Positions 25,709-34,524 are shown, counted from the stretch's first letter. The stretch is DNA of 64,000 bases from CADCTB01 sp963768975 (GCA_963768975.1 CAVYKB010000012.1:1-64000), one strand, 5' to 3'. Made by a program: numbers and translations. Notes: generated from the sequence alone by a model not told the origin.

Positions 25709-25718
25709 GAAGCTCGCG

Positions 25719-26564
25719 TCAGCGGGCGTCGGCCGACCGGCGGCCGTCCGCCTCGCCGGCCCACCAGACGGTAAGAATCTGGCGGAGGGGACGCTCCAGG
25801 TCGGGGCCCAGCAGTCGGTCGATCTCCGGGTCGCGATCGGCGCCCACGCACAGCCGCTGGCGGGCGTTGGCGACGAGTTCGGCCCTGTCCCGGCTCGCCG
25901 GCATCACCTCGCGTTGCGACTCCTCCCAATCAATGTCGAGGCCCATCTCCTGGAGGACGGCAAGGGCGTCCTCGGCCGTCGGCCGCGTCGGGCGGTCGAG
26001 CCCGTGCAGGGCCTTCCACGCCGCATTCAGGTTCGACGCCGGGTGGGTGACAGTCAGCTCCAAGACCACCCGCCGGCGGGCGTGCTCGCTGAGCGCTCGG
26101 ATGAAGGGCGGCAGGTCGGCGACGTTGTAGACCACGTGGTGGCACACGACGACGTCGTGCGGCTCCACCTCCGAGGCCACCTCGGGCCATCTGCCGAAAA
26201 CCGTCCGGTGGGGGACGCCCTCGCGGATCGCGGCGTCGACGAACGCTTGGAGGAGTTCCTCACTCGAGTCGACGGCGGTCACGAGACTGGCGGGCGGGGC
26301 GAGCGGCAGGCTGGCCCGCCCGCCACCAGCGCCGACATCGAGCACCGAGCCGCCATCCGAGAGGGCCTCGAGGGCCCGCCGGCGCGACGCGGTGACCACG
26401 GTTCCTTCCGTGGCCGCCCGCTCAGGCGTCCATGCGAAGACTGCAGGCGAGAACCGCCAGGCCGACCCCTCTGGCGCTGCGTCTTGGATTTGCTGGGGAA
26501 TGGCCCAGTCGGCCAGCGAGTCTGCCCACCGGGCTGCGGCAGCGTCCCTGCGAATGTCGGTCAT
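25719..26564 (-). CDS. class I SAM-dependent methyltransferase (copy A)
   Basis: A 281-residue methyltransferase. Motif I is VLDVGAGGGRASLPLA, the acidic ribose-binding residue follows in VTAVDSSEELL, and motif IV is HDVVVCHHVVYNVADL. The C-terminal half is family specific. It is a paralogue of the gene at 28608 on the other side of the LysR regulator; both share ALHGLDRPTR/AIHGVERPTR and a V-G-A/E-D-R-D-x-E-I tail. The substrate is unknown. ATG overlaps the FmdE stop by four bases, so the two are co-translated and probably act on the same molecule. Confidence 0.87.
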   Translation of the reverse strand: MTDIRRDAAAARWADSLADWAIPQQIQDAAPEGSAWRFSPAVFAWTPERAATEGTVVTASRRRALEALSDGGSVLDVGAGGGRASLPLAPPASLVTAVDSSEELLQAFVDAAIREGVPHRTVFGRWPEVASEVEPHDVVVCHHVVYNVADLPPFIRALSEHARRRVVLELTVTHPASNLNAAWKALHGLDRPTRPTAEDALAVLQEMGLDIDWEESQREVMPASRDRAELVANARQRLCVGADRDPEIDRLLGPDLERPLRQILTVWWAGEADGRRSADAR

Positions 26565-27199
26565 CGTGGGGCGCCGAGGGTCGGCGCGGCGACGGGCTCC
26601 TCGCCGGCGAAGACAATGTCAAAGCAGGGCGGGCACAAATCGCGCCCGTCGAGGCGCCGGATTCGGGTCTCCATGGCCGCCTCGCCGCACCGCTCGCACA
26701 CCAGCGAGGCGTGGATCCTGGCCCGCTGGGGGGCGGGGCCGGCGACCTCGTGCACGTCAAACAAAGAGTTGGGGTCGAGCGCCAGCACCTTGTGAGATTC
26801 GGACTGATGCAACTGCTGGAACCGGGCCCGCTCGTCGGGGGTCGCCTGGCCGGCACGTATCTTGGCGAACAACTGCTGGTGCTCGGGATCGCGTTGCCAT
26901 GCGTCGGGGCGACCGACGATGCGGATGGCCCGGCCGTCGGACCGGCGGAAGAACGAGTATGCGTTCTTGCCCCAGTCCCGGTGGATCAGGTTGCCCTTGC
27001 CGAAGGTGCAGCCGGTCAGGAACTGGATGGCGTCGACTGCGCACATGTCGGTTTCCACCATCGCCACCACCTCTTCGTCCTTGGCGTGAGGACCGATCTC
27101 CCGCAACGCAATCTGCGCGGCCTGCACGCCGATGGCCAGGCCTGGGCACATGTGCCCGTGGAAGTCCACGACCTGATCCAGGGTTCGTTGGTCGATCAA
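26561..27199 (-). CDS. FmdE-like protein with C-terminal zinc ribbon
   Basis: A 212-residue protein of the FmdE family (named after molybdenum formylmethanofuran dehydrogenase operons, function unproven). The conserved block DFHGHMCPGLAIGVQAA has Cys18, and the second block ETDMCAVDAIQFLTGCTFGK has Cys53 and Cys64. A basic core contains NLIHRDWGKNAYSFFRR. The C-terminus adds a CxxC...CxxC zinc ribbon at Cys168, 171, 189 and 192. The TTG at 27199 is chosen because GAGGAGGA lies just before it. It opens the transporter operon and is divergent from a LysR regulator. Confidence 0.85.
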   Translation of the reverse strand: MIDQRTLDQVVDFHGHMCPGLAIGVQAAQIALREIGPHAKDEEVVAMVETDMCAVDAIQFLTGCTFGKGNLIHRDWGKNAYSFFRRSDGRAIRIVGRPDAWQRDPEHQQLFAKIRAGQATPDERARFQQLHQSESHKVLALDPNSLFDVHEVAGPAPQRARIHASLVCERCGEAAMETRIRRLDGRDLCPPCFDIVFAGEEPVAAPTLGAPR

Positions 27200-27322
27200 A
27201 GGATTCCTCCTCACAGACGTTCGGCCTCCATGGCCGCTCTCAAGTCCAGCTAGGGATGGGCGATGCACCGCCCCTCTCCACTCGCATCGAGTGTGTCTAC
27301 CCGATGATAAGCGCATCAACGC

Positions 27323-27340
27323 TATAGTCGGGACACTATA
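27323..27340. promoter_or_regulatory. LysR-type operator in the divergent promoter
   Basis: TATAGT-CGGGAC-ACTATA is a perfect interrupted dyad with the T-N11-A pattern recognised by LysR regulators. It lies in the 177-base gap between the divergent FmdE operon and the LysR gene, with further ACTAT/TTATAC half-like words at 27339-27355. Position suits autoregulation and activation of the transporter operon. Confidence 0.68.
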
Positions 27341-27376
27341 ACTATGACTTATACTTGAAGGGAGGGTTCAGCCGGA

Positions 27377-28321
27377 GTGGAGCTGCGCCAGGTTCAATAT
27401 TTCGTCGTCGTTGCCGGGCAACGAAGCTTCAGCCGCGCAGCGGTGGCGGTCGGAGTTGCGCAGCCGGCGCTCTCGCAACAGATGAAGCGGCTCGAGGATG
27501 AGCTGGGTGTCCTCCTGCTCGACCGTTCGACTCGCCCGCTCAAGGTCACCGAGGCGGGCCTTGCTTTCCTGGCGCGGGCCGAGCGGATGCTTGCCGAGGC
27601 GAACCTGGCCAAGGACGAGATGCGTGATTTCGCCGGTGTGGGCCGAGGTCGTCTGGTCATCGGTGCGTTGCCGGGACTTGCTGCGTTCTGGCTGCCCGGC
27701 GTGCTGGGTCCTTTCCGTGTCGCCTATCCCGGCGTCGAGGTCATGCTGCGCGAAGCAAACACCGAGGACCTCGTTCGGCTCTTGGGTCTCGGCCAACTTG
27801 AGCTCGCATTTGTTCACGCCGTACCCGGCTTGTACACGGGCCATTCCTCTCATCGCGGCATCGTGATGGAACGCCTCTTCGACGAGGAGCTGGTCGTCAT
27901 CGCCGCCGTCGGACATCCGCTCGCCCAGCGGAAATTTGTCCAGTTGACGACGCTGCGGGACGAGCCTTTCGTTCTCCGCTCACGCGGCTCGGGGCTGGCA
28001 CACACCATCACGACAGCGACTGCTGCGGAGGGTTTCACGCCGGTCGTAGCGGCCGAATGTAGGGGCGAAATGACGCTTCGGGGTCTGGTAGCCGCTGGCG
28101 TCGGCGTTTCGATCATGCCGCGACGGTCGGCCGAAGCGCCGGGACCCGAGGTTGCCGTCATGGCACTGCGCCCGACCTTGCCGAGCCACGTCGCGGCGGT
28201 GGCATGGCGGAGCGACGCCCGCCCGTCAGCGGCCGTCGAGGCACTGCTGGCGCTGGTGCGCGAGCGGGTGGCTGCCCTCTCCGCAGCCCCGGGCCGGCGA
28301 GGCGGGACGGTGCGGTCGTGA
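27377..28321 (+). CDS. LysR-family transcriptional regulator
   Basis: A 314-residue regulator. The N-terminal winged HTH is standard (ELRQVQYFVVVAGQRSFSRA, VAQPALSQQMKRLEDELG, LLLDRSTRPLKVTEAG). The effector domain runs from about residue 90 (GRLVIGALPGLAAFWLPGVL) to the end. GTG at 27377 follows GGGAGGG. Its divergence from the FmdE/methyltransferase/transporter operon, with a palindrome between, makes it the probable regulator of that operon, responding to the transported compound or a product of it. Confidence 0.92.
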   Translation: MELRQVQYFVVVAGQRSFSRAAVAVGVAQPALSQQMKRLEDELGVLLLDRSTRPLKVTEAGLAFLARAERMLAEANLAKDEMRDFAGVGRGRLVIGALPGLAAFWLPGVLGPFRVAYPGVEVMLREANTEDLVRLLGLGQLELAFVHAVPGLYTGHSSHRGIVMERLFDEELVVIAAVGHPLAQRKFVQLTTLRDEPFVLRSRGSGLAHTITTATAAEGFTPVVAAECRGEMTLRGLVAAGVGVSIMPRRSAEAPGPEVAVMALRPTLPSHVAAVAWRSDARPSAAVEALLALVRERVAALSAAPGRRGGTVRS

Positions 28322-28607
28322 GCACTGTCAGGACCGCCGCTTGTGCGCCTTCGCGTGACACAGGCACGGCGTGAGGGCTCTAAAGATGAACCCCAACTAG
28401 TCTCATGAATGAATTCTCGCCTGGAACTGATGCTGCTTCGACATTCGCAGGTATGTCCTGACACATCGATCACCGGCATATTCGTTTTTCTGATTGCGCT
28501 GCCGTCGCGAATCACACGCTGTAGCATCATTGCCTATTGAAAGAATCAATGACTCGTATCGTGAAGACCAGTGTGTGTTCCTTGGCGCGGTATGTCAGTC
28601 TGGCGCC
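28322..28607. other. intergenic region between LysR and methyltransferase genes
   Basis: About 285 bases, less GC-rich than its surroundings, between two co-directional genes. It probably contains a separate promoter for the second methyltransferase. No open frame of native composition or RNA gene is apparent. Confidence 0.4.
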
Positions 28608-29423
28608 GTGACCACTGAACCTACAATCGAACCCGCCCCAAGACCGGGAGACCGCTGGCGGCAGGCTCTTCGCAACGCCGCCCCGGCCCGGTCCGTTGTC
28701 GACGGTGCGCCGGCGAGCCCGAGATTCCTCGAACCCGAACGGTTCCGCTGGGACCCTGCGGCCGACGCTGCGCAGCCTCCGCTTCCCTCACGGCTTCGGG
28801 CCCTGGAGGCGCTCCCGGCGGGTGGGACCGTGCTCGACGTCGGTGTTGGTGGGGGCAAGGCCAGCCTGGGCTTGGCGGCCCGGGCGGGGCTCATCATCGG
28901 CGTCGACATAAGCGAGGAGATGCTGGCGTCGTTCGAGGCCAGCGCAGCCGCAGCCGGCGTCGCCTCTCGCAGCGTCCTGGGGCCGTGGCCGGAGGCGGGC
29001 GCCGACATCGAGCCCGTCGACGTAGTGGTCAGCAACAATGCCCTCTACGGGGTCGAGGAGATCGAGGACTTTCTCGACGCCCTCACCACGCATGCCCGCC
29101 ACCGCGTCGTGCTTGATGTGTCCCCGGAGCCGCCGCCCCCGGGTATCGCGCCGCTCTGGAAGGCGATCCACGGAGTCGAGCGGCCGACGCGGCACATTGC
29201 CGACGACCTCCACGCGGTGCTCCTGGCCATGGGGGTCGCCGCCGAGCGGGAGGATGCTGTCGTTCCGTACCGGCGGCGCGACACTTCGCCGGCGGGTGTG
29301 GCGTTCATGCGCCGGCGTCTTATGGTCGGCGAGGATCGCGACGCGGAGATAGCCGAGCTCATGCGGACGCTGCCTCCGAGCGACCAGGTCAGGGTGGCGC
29401 TGTGGTGGCCCGGCGGCGCCTAG
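28608..29423 (+). CDS. class I SAM-dependent methyltransferase (copy B)
   Basis: A 271-residue paralogue of the methyltransferase at 25719. Motif I is VLDVGVGGGKASLGLA, the acidic residue is in IIGVDISEEMLASF, and motif IV is VDVVVSNNALYGVEEI. The C-terminal half keeps AIHGVERPTRHIADDLHAVL and VGEDRDAEI. The upstream open frame is AT-richer and shadow-like, so GTG at 28608 is taken as the start. Lying beyond the LysR gene, it probably belongs to the same regulon. Two related methyltransferases may act on two positions or two ligands. Confidence 0.85.
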   Translation: MTTEPTIEPAPRPGDRWRQALRNAAPARSVVDGAPASPRFLEPERFRWDPAADAAQPPLPSRLRALEALPAGGTVLDVGVGGGKASLGLAARAGLIIGVDISEEMLASFEASAAAAGVASRSVLGPWPEAGADIEPVDVVVSNNALYGVEEIEDFLDALTTHARHRVVLDVSPEPPPPGIAPLWKAIHGVERPTRHIADDLHAVLLAMGVAAEREDAVVPYRRRDTSPAGVAFMRRRLMVGEDRDAEIAELMRTLPPSDQVRVALWWPGGA

Positions 29424-29452
29424 CGCCGCGGGCCCGTCCCGAGGGGCCCGGG
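29413..29452. terminator. tandem GC hairpins between convergent genes
   Basis: GCGGCGC-CTA-GCGCCGC (29413-29429) is a perfect seven-bp stem that includes the methyltransferase stop codon. It is followed directly by GGGCCC...GGGCCC around 29430-29450. Both lie between convergent genes and would work on either strand. There is no T-tract, as usual in high-GC actinobacteria. Confidence 0.55.
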
Positions 29453-29500
29453 CCGCCTGAACTCTGGGGCAAGGGCTGGAACCGTCGGAGGCACGGAATC

Positions 29501-31669
29501 TCAGTGGCTGAACGTCACCTTAGGCAGGCGACGGTCGAGCCAGGCTGGAATTTGCCACGCCCGTTCGCCGAGCATCCCGAGCAGCGAGGGAACGAGCATC
29601 ATCCGTATGACAGTTGCGTCGAGAAAGACGGCGACGGCCAGGGTCACGCCGAGCTCCGTTGGGGGAATCGGGCCGGTCACGCCGAATGCGACGAAGACGA
29701 CGATCATGATCAGAGCGGCATTGGTGATGGGCCGGCCGGTTCGGGCGATGCCCTCACGCACGGCGAGGCGGGCGTCGCCGGTGGCATCGCGCCGCTCCTT
29801 GATCGCTGCCAGCAGGAAGAGCTGGTAGTCCATGGAGAGGCCGAACAGGAGCGCGAAGAAGAAGAGTGGTGCCCACGCATCAACGAATCCCTGGTGCTCG
29901 ATGCCGAGCAGGGACGCCCCGTAGCCGTGCTGGAAGACCAGGGTGGCGAACCCGAAACTGGCGGCGACGCCGACGAGATTGAACACGATCGAGGTCAGCG
30001 CGATCAGGGTGCTGCGGAACACGATCAGCAGCAGCAGAAACGCGACGACCATGATCGCCACTATGGCCAGGGGTGCGGTGCCGATGAGAGCATTGGTCAG
30101 GTCGGTGTTCTGGGTACCCGGACCACCGAGGCGGGCGCCGGGAACCTCACTGGCGAGGCGGCTGCGAAGCCGCGACACCAGCGAGGACGTGGCCTCGTCG
30201 TCGACCGACGTCGACGGGGTGATCCGCACGACTGCACGCCCCGTGGCTGCGGGCCCGGCGACGACTGCTGCAGCGACGACGCCCGGGTCGGTTCGGGCCA
30301 GATCGGCGACTGCGCCGGCGTCAGCGGCTGCGACGGTAGCAAACATCGGCGCCGGGGCCCCGGGACCGAACGCGTCGACCACGGCGTCATAGCCGTCTCG
30401 GCTCTGCTCGCCCCGGTCGACCACTCCGGCTGCGGGCATGCCGAGTCGCATCCCGAAGGCTGGCGCGGCCAGCAATAGCAGGACGCCGAGGCCAGCGGCG
30501 AGAGTCAGGCCAGGCCGACGCATGGCCGCCGCAGTCCACCGAACCCAACGCCCCTCGCCAGCTCGCTCGGAGCCTCGCTTGCCTTTGGCGACGAGGACCC
30601 GGTCGCCCAGGGCCACGAGGATTGCCGGCAGGAGGGTGAGGGAGGCCGCCGCAGTGGCAATGACCGACAGGATCATGCCCAACGCCATAGACCGGAAGAC
30701 CATCACCGGCACCAGGAAAATGGCGGCCAGAGAGAGGACGACAGTCAGGGCCGAGAGGAAGACTGCTTTGCCTGATGTGGCCAACGTTCCGGCCACGGCG
30801 TCGAGTGCTTCCCTCCCCTCTGCCCGCTCCTCCCGGTAGCGCGACACGATGAACAGGCTGTAGTCGATGCCGACGGCCAGGCCGATCATCATCGAGAAGT
30901 TCATCGACCACACCGACAGGTCCGTCACGCCAGTGGCCACATGCAGCACGGCGAACCCGATAGCGATCCCGGCGATGGCCAGCAGCAAGGGGATACCGGC
31001 GGCGATGGCAGACCCGAAAGCTATGTAGAGCAGGATGATTGTCGGAAGCCCGGACAAGATCTCGGCCTTGTGGAGCGCTTCCTCGTTTAGGCGGTTGAAG
31101 TCGTGCCATACCGCCCACTCGCCTGTGGCGTCCGCCTCGGCGCCGGCGGGCAGGGGTATCGATTCGACCGTCGCCATGAGGGCGCCGGCCGCCTCCGGCA
31201 AGTCGGCGTCCTCGGATGCAGCCAGGGCAACCGGGACCAGCGCGACGGTTCCGTCTGGGCTGAGGAGGCCGGCCGCAGGCGGCTGGCCGAGCGGGTCGAT
31301 CACCGAGGTGGCGCCCCGGCTATCCCGTAGGCCGGTAACCAGAGCACGGAGCCCGGCGGGGTCCTCAGCAATGGGCCGAGGCTGTCGGTAGGCGACGATC
31401 GCGTCCTCCGCGCCGAGCCCCGGGAAGTCACGGCGCAGTTCGTCTCGCACCGCCTCAGCGGTGGAGCCCTGCGCCTCCCACCCGGCCCCCGAGAGTGCCT
31501 CCGTGAGGGTCAGGGCGAGCGGCCCGGCGATGACGACGACCAGGGCCCAGATCGCCATCACGTGACGAGGACGGCGCCCAGCCGCCCGGCCGATGCGGGC
31601 GAGGACCCTGTCGGTGCTGGGGGGTTCCGTCTCAGGTTGCTGCCCAGGGGGCTTGTAGAGCGTGGCCAT
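29501..31669 (-). CDS. MMPL-family RND exporter
   Basis: A 722-residue membrane exporter with the MMPL two-fold plan. One span near the N-terminus (HVMAIWALVVVIAGPLALTL) precedes a first extracytoplasmic domain of about 130 residues, then a five-span bundle starting near LSGLPTIILLYIAFGSA and containing GLAVGIDYSLFIVSRYREE (the proton-relay Asp). A second domain and a second bundle with LFGLSMDYQLFLLAAIKERR follow. Such proteins export lipids, pigments or drugs using proton flow. It stands alone; the nearby CstR-like regulator is 107 bases beyond its start and may or may not control it. Confidence 0.92.
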   Translation of the reverse strand: MATLYKPPGQQPETEPPSTDRVLARIGRAAGRRPRHVMAIWALVVVIAGPLALTLTEALSGAGWEAQGSTAEAVRDELRRDFPGLGAEDAIVAYRQPRPIAEDPAGLRALVTGLRDSRGATSVIDPLGQPPAAGLLSPDGTVALVPVALAASEDADLPEAAGALMATVESIPLPAGAEADATGEWAVWHDFNRLNEEALHKAEILSGLPTIILLYIAFGSAIAAGIPLLLAIAGIAIGFAVLHVATGVTDLSVWSMNFSMMIGLAVGIDYSLFIVSRYREERAEGREALDAVAGTLATSGKAVFLSALTVVLSLAAIFLVPVMVFRSMALGMILSVIATAAASLTLLPAILVALGDRVLVAKGKRGSERAGEGRWVRWTAAAMRRPGLTLAAGLGVLLLLAAPAFGMRLGMPAAGVVDRGEQSRDGYDAVVDAFGPGAPAPMFATVAAADAGAVADLARTDPGVVAAAVVAGPAATGRAVVRITPSTSVDDEATSSLVSRLRSRLASEVPGARLGGPGTQNTDLTNALIGTAPLAIVAIMVVAFLLLLIVFRSTLIALTSIVFNLVGVAASFGFATLVFQHGYGASLLGIEHQGFVDAWAPLFFFALLFGLSMDYQLFLLAAIKERRDATGDARLAVREGIARTGRPITNAALIMIVVFVAFGVTGPIPPTELGVTLAVAVFLDATVIRMMLVPSLLGMLGERAWQIPAWLDRRLPKVTFSH

Positions 31670-31748
31670 CGGGTTACTCGTTTCGGGTCGAGGCGCGACG
31701 GGGTTGAGCCGATCGGCCGGAGGGGGGACGCTGCTAGTTAGTTCGGGA

Positions 31749-31772
31749 GCGCCGAGCTCAGCTCGGAGGCGC
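31749..31772 (-). terminator. hairpin downstream of the CstR-like gene
   Basis: CCGAGC-TGA-GCTCGG on the minus strand (31752-31766) forms a six-bp stem with a three-base loop. Flanking GGCGCC/GCGC bases extend it with one bulge. It begins 10 bases after the regulator stop codon. The run after it is not T-rich. Confidence 0.45.
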
Positions 31773-31776
31773 CTAG

Positions 31777-32046
31777 CTAGGCGAGCTTGGTGAACATCTT
31801 CTGGACGTCAGCCAGCTCGTAGCCCTCAGCGGCAGAGCGCTCCGGGTCCTGCAAGCACCACGTCAGACCGGCGGCCACCAAGACGAAGCCGGCCTGCTCC
31901 AATGCCTTGTTAGCCGCAGATAGCTGCGTCACCACATCGCGGCAGTCACGACCCTCGGCCAGCATCTGCTGCAAGCCACGAACCTGGCCTTCGACGCGCC
32001 TGAGGCGCCGGGTCAGGTCGTCGACAGTCTCACCGGGGAGTTTCAT
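31777..32046 (-). CDS. CsoR/RcnR-family repressor, CstR-like persulfide sensor
   Basis: An 89-residue all-helical repressor of the DUF156 family. The first helix carries TRRLRRVEGQVRGLQQMLAE and the first conserved Cys is Cys35 (GRDCRDV). The second is Cys64 (LTWCLQD). In copper-sensing CsoR a His lies four residues before the second Cys; here that position is Gly60, so copper binding is unlikely and the two-Cys pattern fits CstR, which senses persulfides. Rhodanese, persulfide dioxygenase and TauE genes nearby support this. ATG at 32046 lies 17 bases from a perfect operator. Confidence 0.87.
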   Translation of the reverse strand: MKLPGETVDDLTRRLRRVEGQVRGLQQMLAEGRDCRDVVTQLSAANKALEQAGFVLVAAGLTWCLQDPERSAAEGYELADVQKMFTKLA

Positions 32047-32062
32047 ACCGCCGATCCTCGCA

Positions 32063-32080
32063 CATACCCCGGGGGGTATG
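32063..32080. promoter_or_regulatory. CsoR/CstR-type operator
   Basis: CATACCCC-GG-GGGGTATG is a perfect 18-bp palindrome directly upstream of the CstR-like gene. The TACCCC-N2-GGGGTA pattern is the known recognition sequence of CsoR/CstR-family tetramers, so autorepression is very likely. Confidence 0.85.
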
Positions 32081-32578
32081 TCAAGGGAGTCCACTGGTGT
32101 GTCGTCCGTCGCCTGGACGCCTGGATGTCCGACGGCGGTAACGCCAATCGGAGAGGTCGGCAGCTCGCGCGGCTATCGGCGCGTGTTATGCCGAGCGATC
32201 GTCGTGCTGGCCCAACGAGTCACGATCGTGCTCCTCCATGCGGGTTGCAAAGAACGGCCATCTTCTACTGGTGCGTCGAGTTCGGCGCGAGGAACGGGTG
32301 AAGGCCCGACTGGCCCGTTGATGAACGGCTGCTCCTGGAACACGGGTCCGCGAAGTGCGGCGACAGGTGAGAGCGGACCGGGACGCGTTCTCCTCCACTC
32401 CATCAGGAGGTCCGGATCGGGGGAGTCGCGCCGAGCACGATTCCCGACCGCTGGGCTCGGTGACCTTTTGGGTGAGCTCCCGTTCGGTGTTTCGCTGATT
32501 CCTGCCGCCAGCCGGCTTGAGCACCCGTTCCGGCGAACCGGGAAGTCATGGGCGCCGGCGTGGCGCCAAGAACGCCGA
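32081..32578. other. intergenic region
   Basis: Nearly 500 bases between the CstR operator and the end of the DUF2892 gene. Several open frames cross it but none has native composition or a start signal. I see no second copy of the CstR palindrome here and no RNA gene. Confidence 0.4.
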
Positions 32579-32806
32579 TCAGCGGCTGGCCATCGCCTGG
32601 CGGAACTTCGGGCCCAAGAAGGGTAGGGCGAAAAGTGGTCCAAGCACGCAGAAGTCGAACACGCCTGCGGCCAGGGGCAGCAGGCCCACGACGGCCAGCG
32701 CCAGCCAGCCGTCACCCGCCGATATTCCCACGGCGATGAGGCCGAGACCGGCCACGATGCGCACGATGCGTCCAGGCTGGCTGCCGAGGAAGTTGAGAAT
32801 TGCCAT
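32579..32806 (-). CDS. DUF2892 small membrane protein
   Basis: A 75-residue inner-membrane protein. Two spans (IVRIVAGLGLIAVGISAG and WLALAVVGLLPLAAGVFDFC) are joined by a short turn. The final segment (CVLGPLFALPFLGPKFRQA) is typical of DUF2892, which often follows or fuses to rhodanese domains as in YgaP. It lies 42 bases downstream of the rhodanese gene on the same strand and is probably its membrane partner. Confidence 0.85.
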   Translation of the reverse strand: MAILNFLGSQPGRIVRIVAGLGLIAVGISAGDGWLALAVVGLLPLAAGVFDFCVLGPLFALPFLGPKFRQAMASR

Positions 32807-32848
32807 GTTGGTCTCCTTGTGTGCTGCGATGGGTGAGAGTCGGAGGAG

Positions 32849-33394
32849 CTAGGTGGGCCCGCTATCCATGGTGGCGAGGAACTCGTCGGCTTCGTCGGGG
32901 CTCTTGCCCTCGTCGATCATGCGCTGGCGAAGGAAGCCCTTCACCTCTTCGTCGGAGGGGTCGAGGTCGCCGAAGTGCTCTTTTACCGAGAAGATGACGT
33001 CCAGGAACTCGGCCTGGAGCTGTTGCATCGCCACGGGGCGGTCGTCGGCGGGCGGCTCGGGTGCGACGATGGCGCCGGGCCCGCCGTCGGCGGCGATAAC
33101 CGGCTGGCCCTGGGCGACCCAGGCCTCCATGCCGCCCTCCAGGTTCTGGACCTCGAAGCCTTCACTGGTCAGATCCTTGGCCGCCTCTGCGCTGCGGCTG
33201 CCGCTACGGCAGACGGTGACCACCGGTCGGGACCGGTCGAGCTCCTCGACTCGGTCGAAAACGTAGTGAAGGGGAATGTGCACTGCGCCGTCGATGTGGC
33301 CGGCCTCCCACTCGTTGGGATAGCGCACGTCGACGACCTGATAGTGATCGAAGTCTCCGGAAAGGGTCCTGGCGTCCATGAGCGTGTCGCTCAC
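32849..33394 (-). CDS. rhodanese with extra C-terminal domain
   Basis: A 181-residue single-domain sulfurtransferase. The domain begins with HYQVVDVRYPNEWEAGHIDG and holds the active-site loop VCRSGSRS with the persulfide-carrying Cys62. After a linker (to about 115) the last 65 residues form an acidic helical region (FLDVIFSVKEHFGD..) not typical of rhodanese. It could dock a partner, perhaps the flavoprotein encoded upstream with a four-base GTGA overlap. It should move sulfane sulfur between thiols. Confidence 0.88.
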   Translation of the reverse strand: MSDTLMDARTLSGDFDHYQVVDVRYPNEWEAGHIDGAVHIPLHYVFDRVEELDRSRPVVTVCRSGSRSAEAAKDLTSEGFEVQNLEGGMEAWVAQGQPVIAADGGPGAIVAPEPPADDRPVAMQQLQAEFLDVIFSVKEHFGDLDPSDEEVKGFLRQRMIDEGKSPDEADEFLATMDSGPT

Positions 33395-34524
33395 TCTCCT
33401 CCCCAGGGACGCTCCGACTGAATCGGCTTGGGATTCTCCTGATCAGGATGGTGGGAAAGGAACGCCGGCATGAGGTCGAAGAGGTCTGACACCGCCAACG
33501 GGTCGCCGTTGCCGGCCTTGCCCGATCGGGCCGCGTCCAGGTCCGCGCCGAAGCCCGCGCCCCGCCGGTTCGCATAGGAGGAGAACAGGTCGGTGGCGAC
33601 GAAACGCTCCCGGATGCCGGCGACTACCTCGGGGTCGGCCTCGTGGATGCCGTTGAAGTACGGCTCCTTGTAGATGTGCCTCAGGTCGACGCCCATGTCG
33701 GACAGGGCGAAGGCCATCTCTTCGAGCATGGCCCCGTTGCCCGCCAGGTAGAAGCGCCTCCCGCCCAGGGTGGCGAGGCGCGGCGGCACCGACTCGCCTA
33801 GACGTCCCCGGAGCCCTCTCCACTCCGCCGTGGGCATTGACAGGGTGATGTGGTAGCTGAAGCTGGGATGGGCGGCCGCGAGGGCATCTAGCTCGTCGGT
33901 GAGGCAGATGTCCTCCGCCAGACGCAAGCCCCACCACAGCGTGATGGGCCGGCGGTAGCCATCGGCCAACAGGTCGCTGGCAAGGGAGTAGAAGGGGGCG
34001 ATACCCGTGCCGGTGGCGAACAGCTCGAGGGCGCGGTCGCCGTCGTGGGGGACCATGGACCGCCCCGTCGGGCCCCTGAAGGCGACCTCGTCCCCTGGGC
34101 GCAGCGAGGCAAGGTGTTGCGACAGCGGCCCCTCGGAAACGACCCGCACCAGCAACTCGAAGACGGGCTCGTCGCTCGGCGCAGACAGGATGCAGTAGGG
34201 GCTGCGGCGGTAGCCGAGACCCTCGAAGTGGGCCTCGATGCCGACGAACTGGCCGGGGTCGAAGCGGAACGGAGCGCCGTCGATGACCGCAAAGCCGATG
34301 CGGACCGTGCCCGTCGAGGTGAGGGCGGACACCGACGTCACCGCTGCCCGGCGGCGGTAGCGGCTGTCGCGGAACCACTTGCCCTCTGTGGCCCCCAGAG
34401 CCTCCACGGCCTCCTCGGCCGTCTGGCGTGACCGCCGGCGAGGCACGTGGCCCTGGAAGTTTCCGGGCTTCAGGCGGGCCCTGGCCTCCTGGCGAACGGC
34501 GTCTGTCGTGCTGGATGAGCTCAT
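33391..34524 (-). CDS. ferredoxin-NADP reductase-like flavoprotein
   Basis: A 377-residue FNR-superfamily protein. A basic N-terminal region of about 70 residues precedes the FAD-binding barrel, which has RRSPYCILSAPS (the R-x-Y-S/T-like block) and the GPTGRSM turn. The NAD(P) domain has LFATGTGIAPFYSLASDLL, WWGLRLAEDICLTDEL and FYLAGNGAMLEEMAFALSDM. The C-terminal 70 residues are unfamiliar. It should pass electrons between NAD(P)H and a carrier or sulfur species. It begins 139 bases after the anti-sigma stop and is co-translated with the rhodanese. Confidence 0.82.
   Translation of the reverse strand: MSSSSTTDAVRQEARARLKPGNFQGHVPRRRSRQTAEEAVEALGATEGKWFRDSRYRRRAAVTSVSALTSTGTVRIGFAVIDGAPFRFDPGQFVGIEAHFEGLGYRRSPYCILSAPSDEPVFELLVRVVSEGPLSQHLASLRPGDEVAFRGPTGRSMVPHDGDRALELFATGTGIAPFYSLASDLLADGYRRPITLWWGLRLAEDICLTDELDALAAAHPSFSYHITLSMPTAEWRGLRGRLGESVPPRLATLGGRRFYLAGNGAMLEEMAFALSDMGVDLRHIYKEPYFNGIHEADPEVVAGIRERFVATDLFSSYANRRGAGFGADLDAARSGKAGNGDPLAVSDLFDLMPAFLSHHPDQENPKPIQSERPWGGE

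Noticed and set aside
31777..32046. Copper-sensing CsoR
   Set aside because: The His of the C-H-C copper site is replaced by Gly; the two-Cys pattern and neighbouring sulfur genes favour a persulfide sensor.
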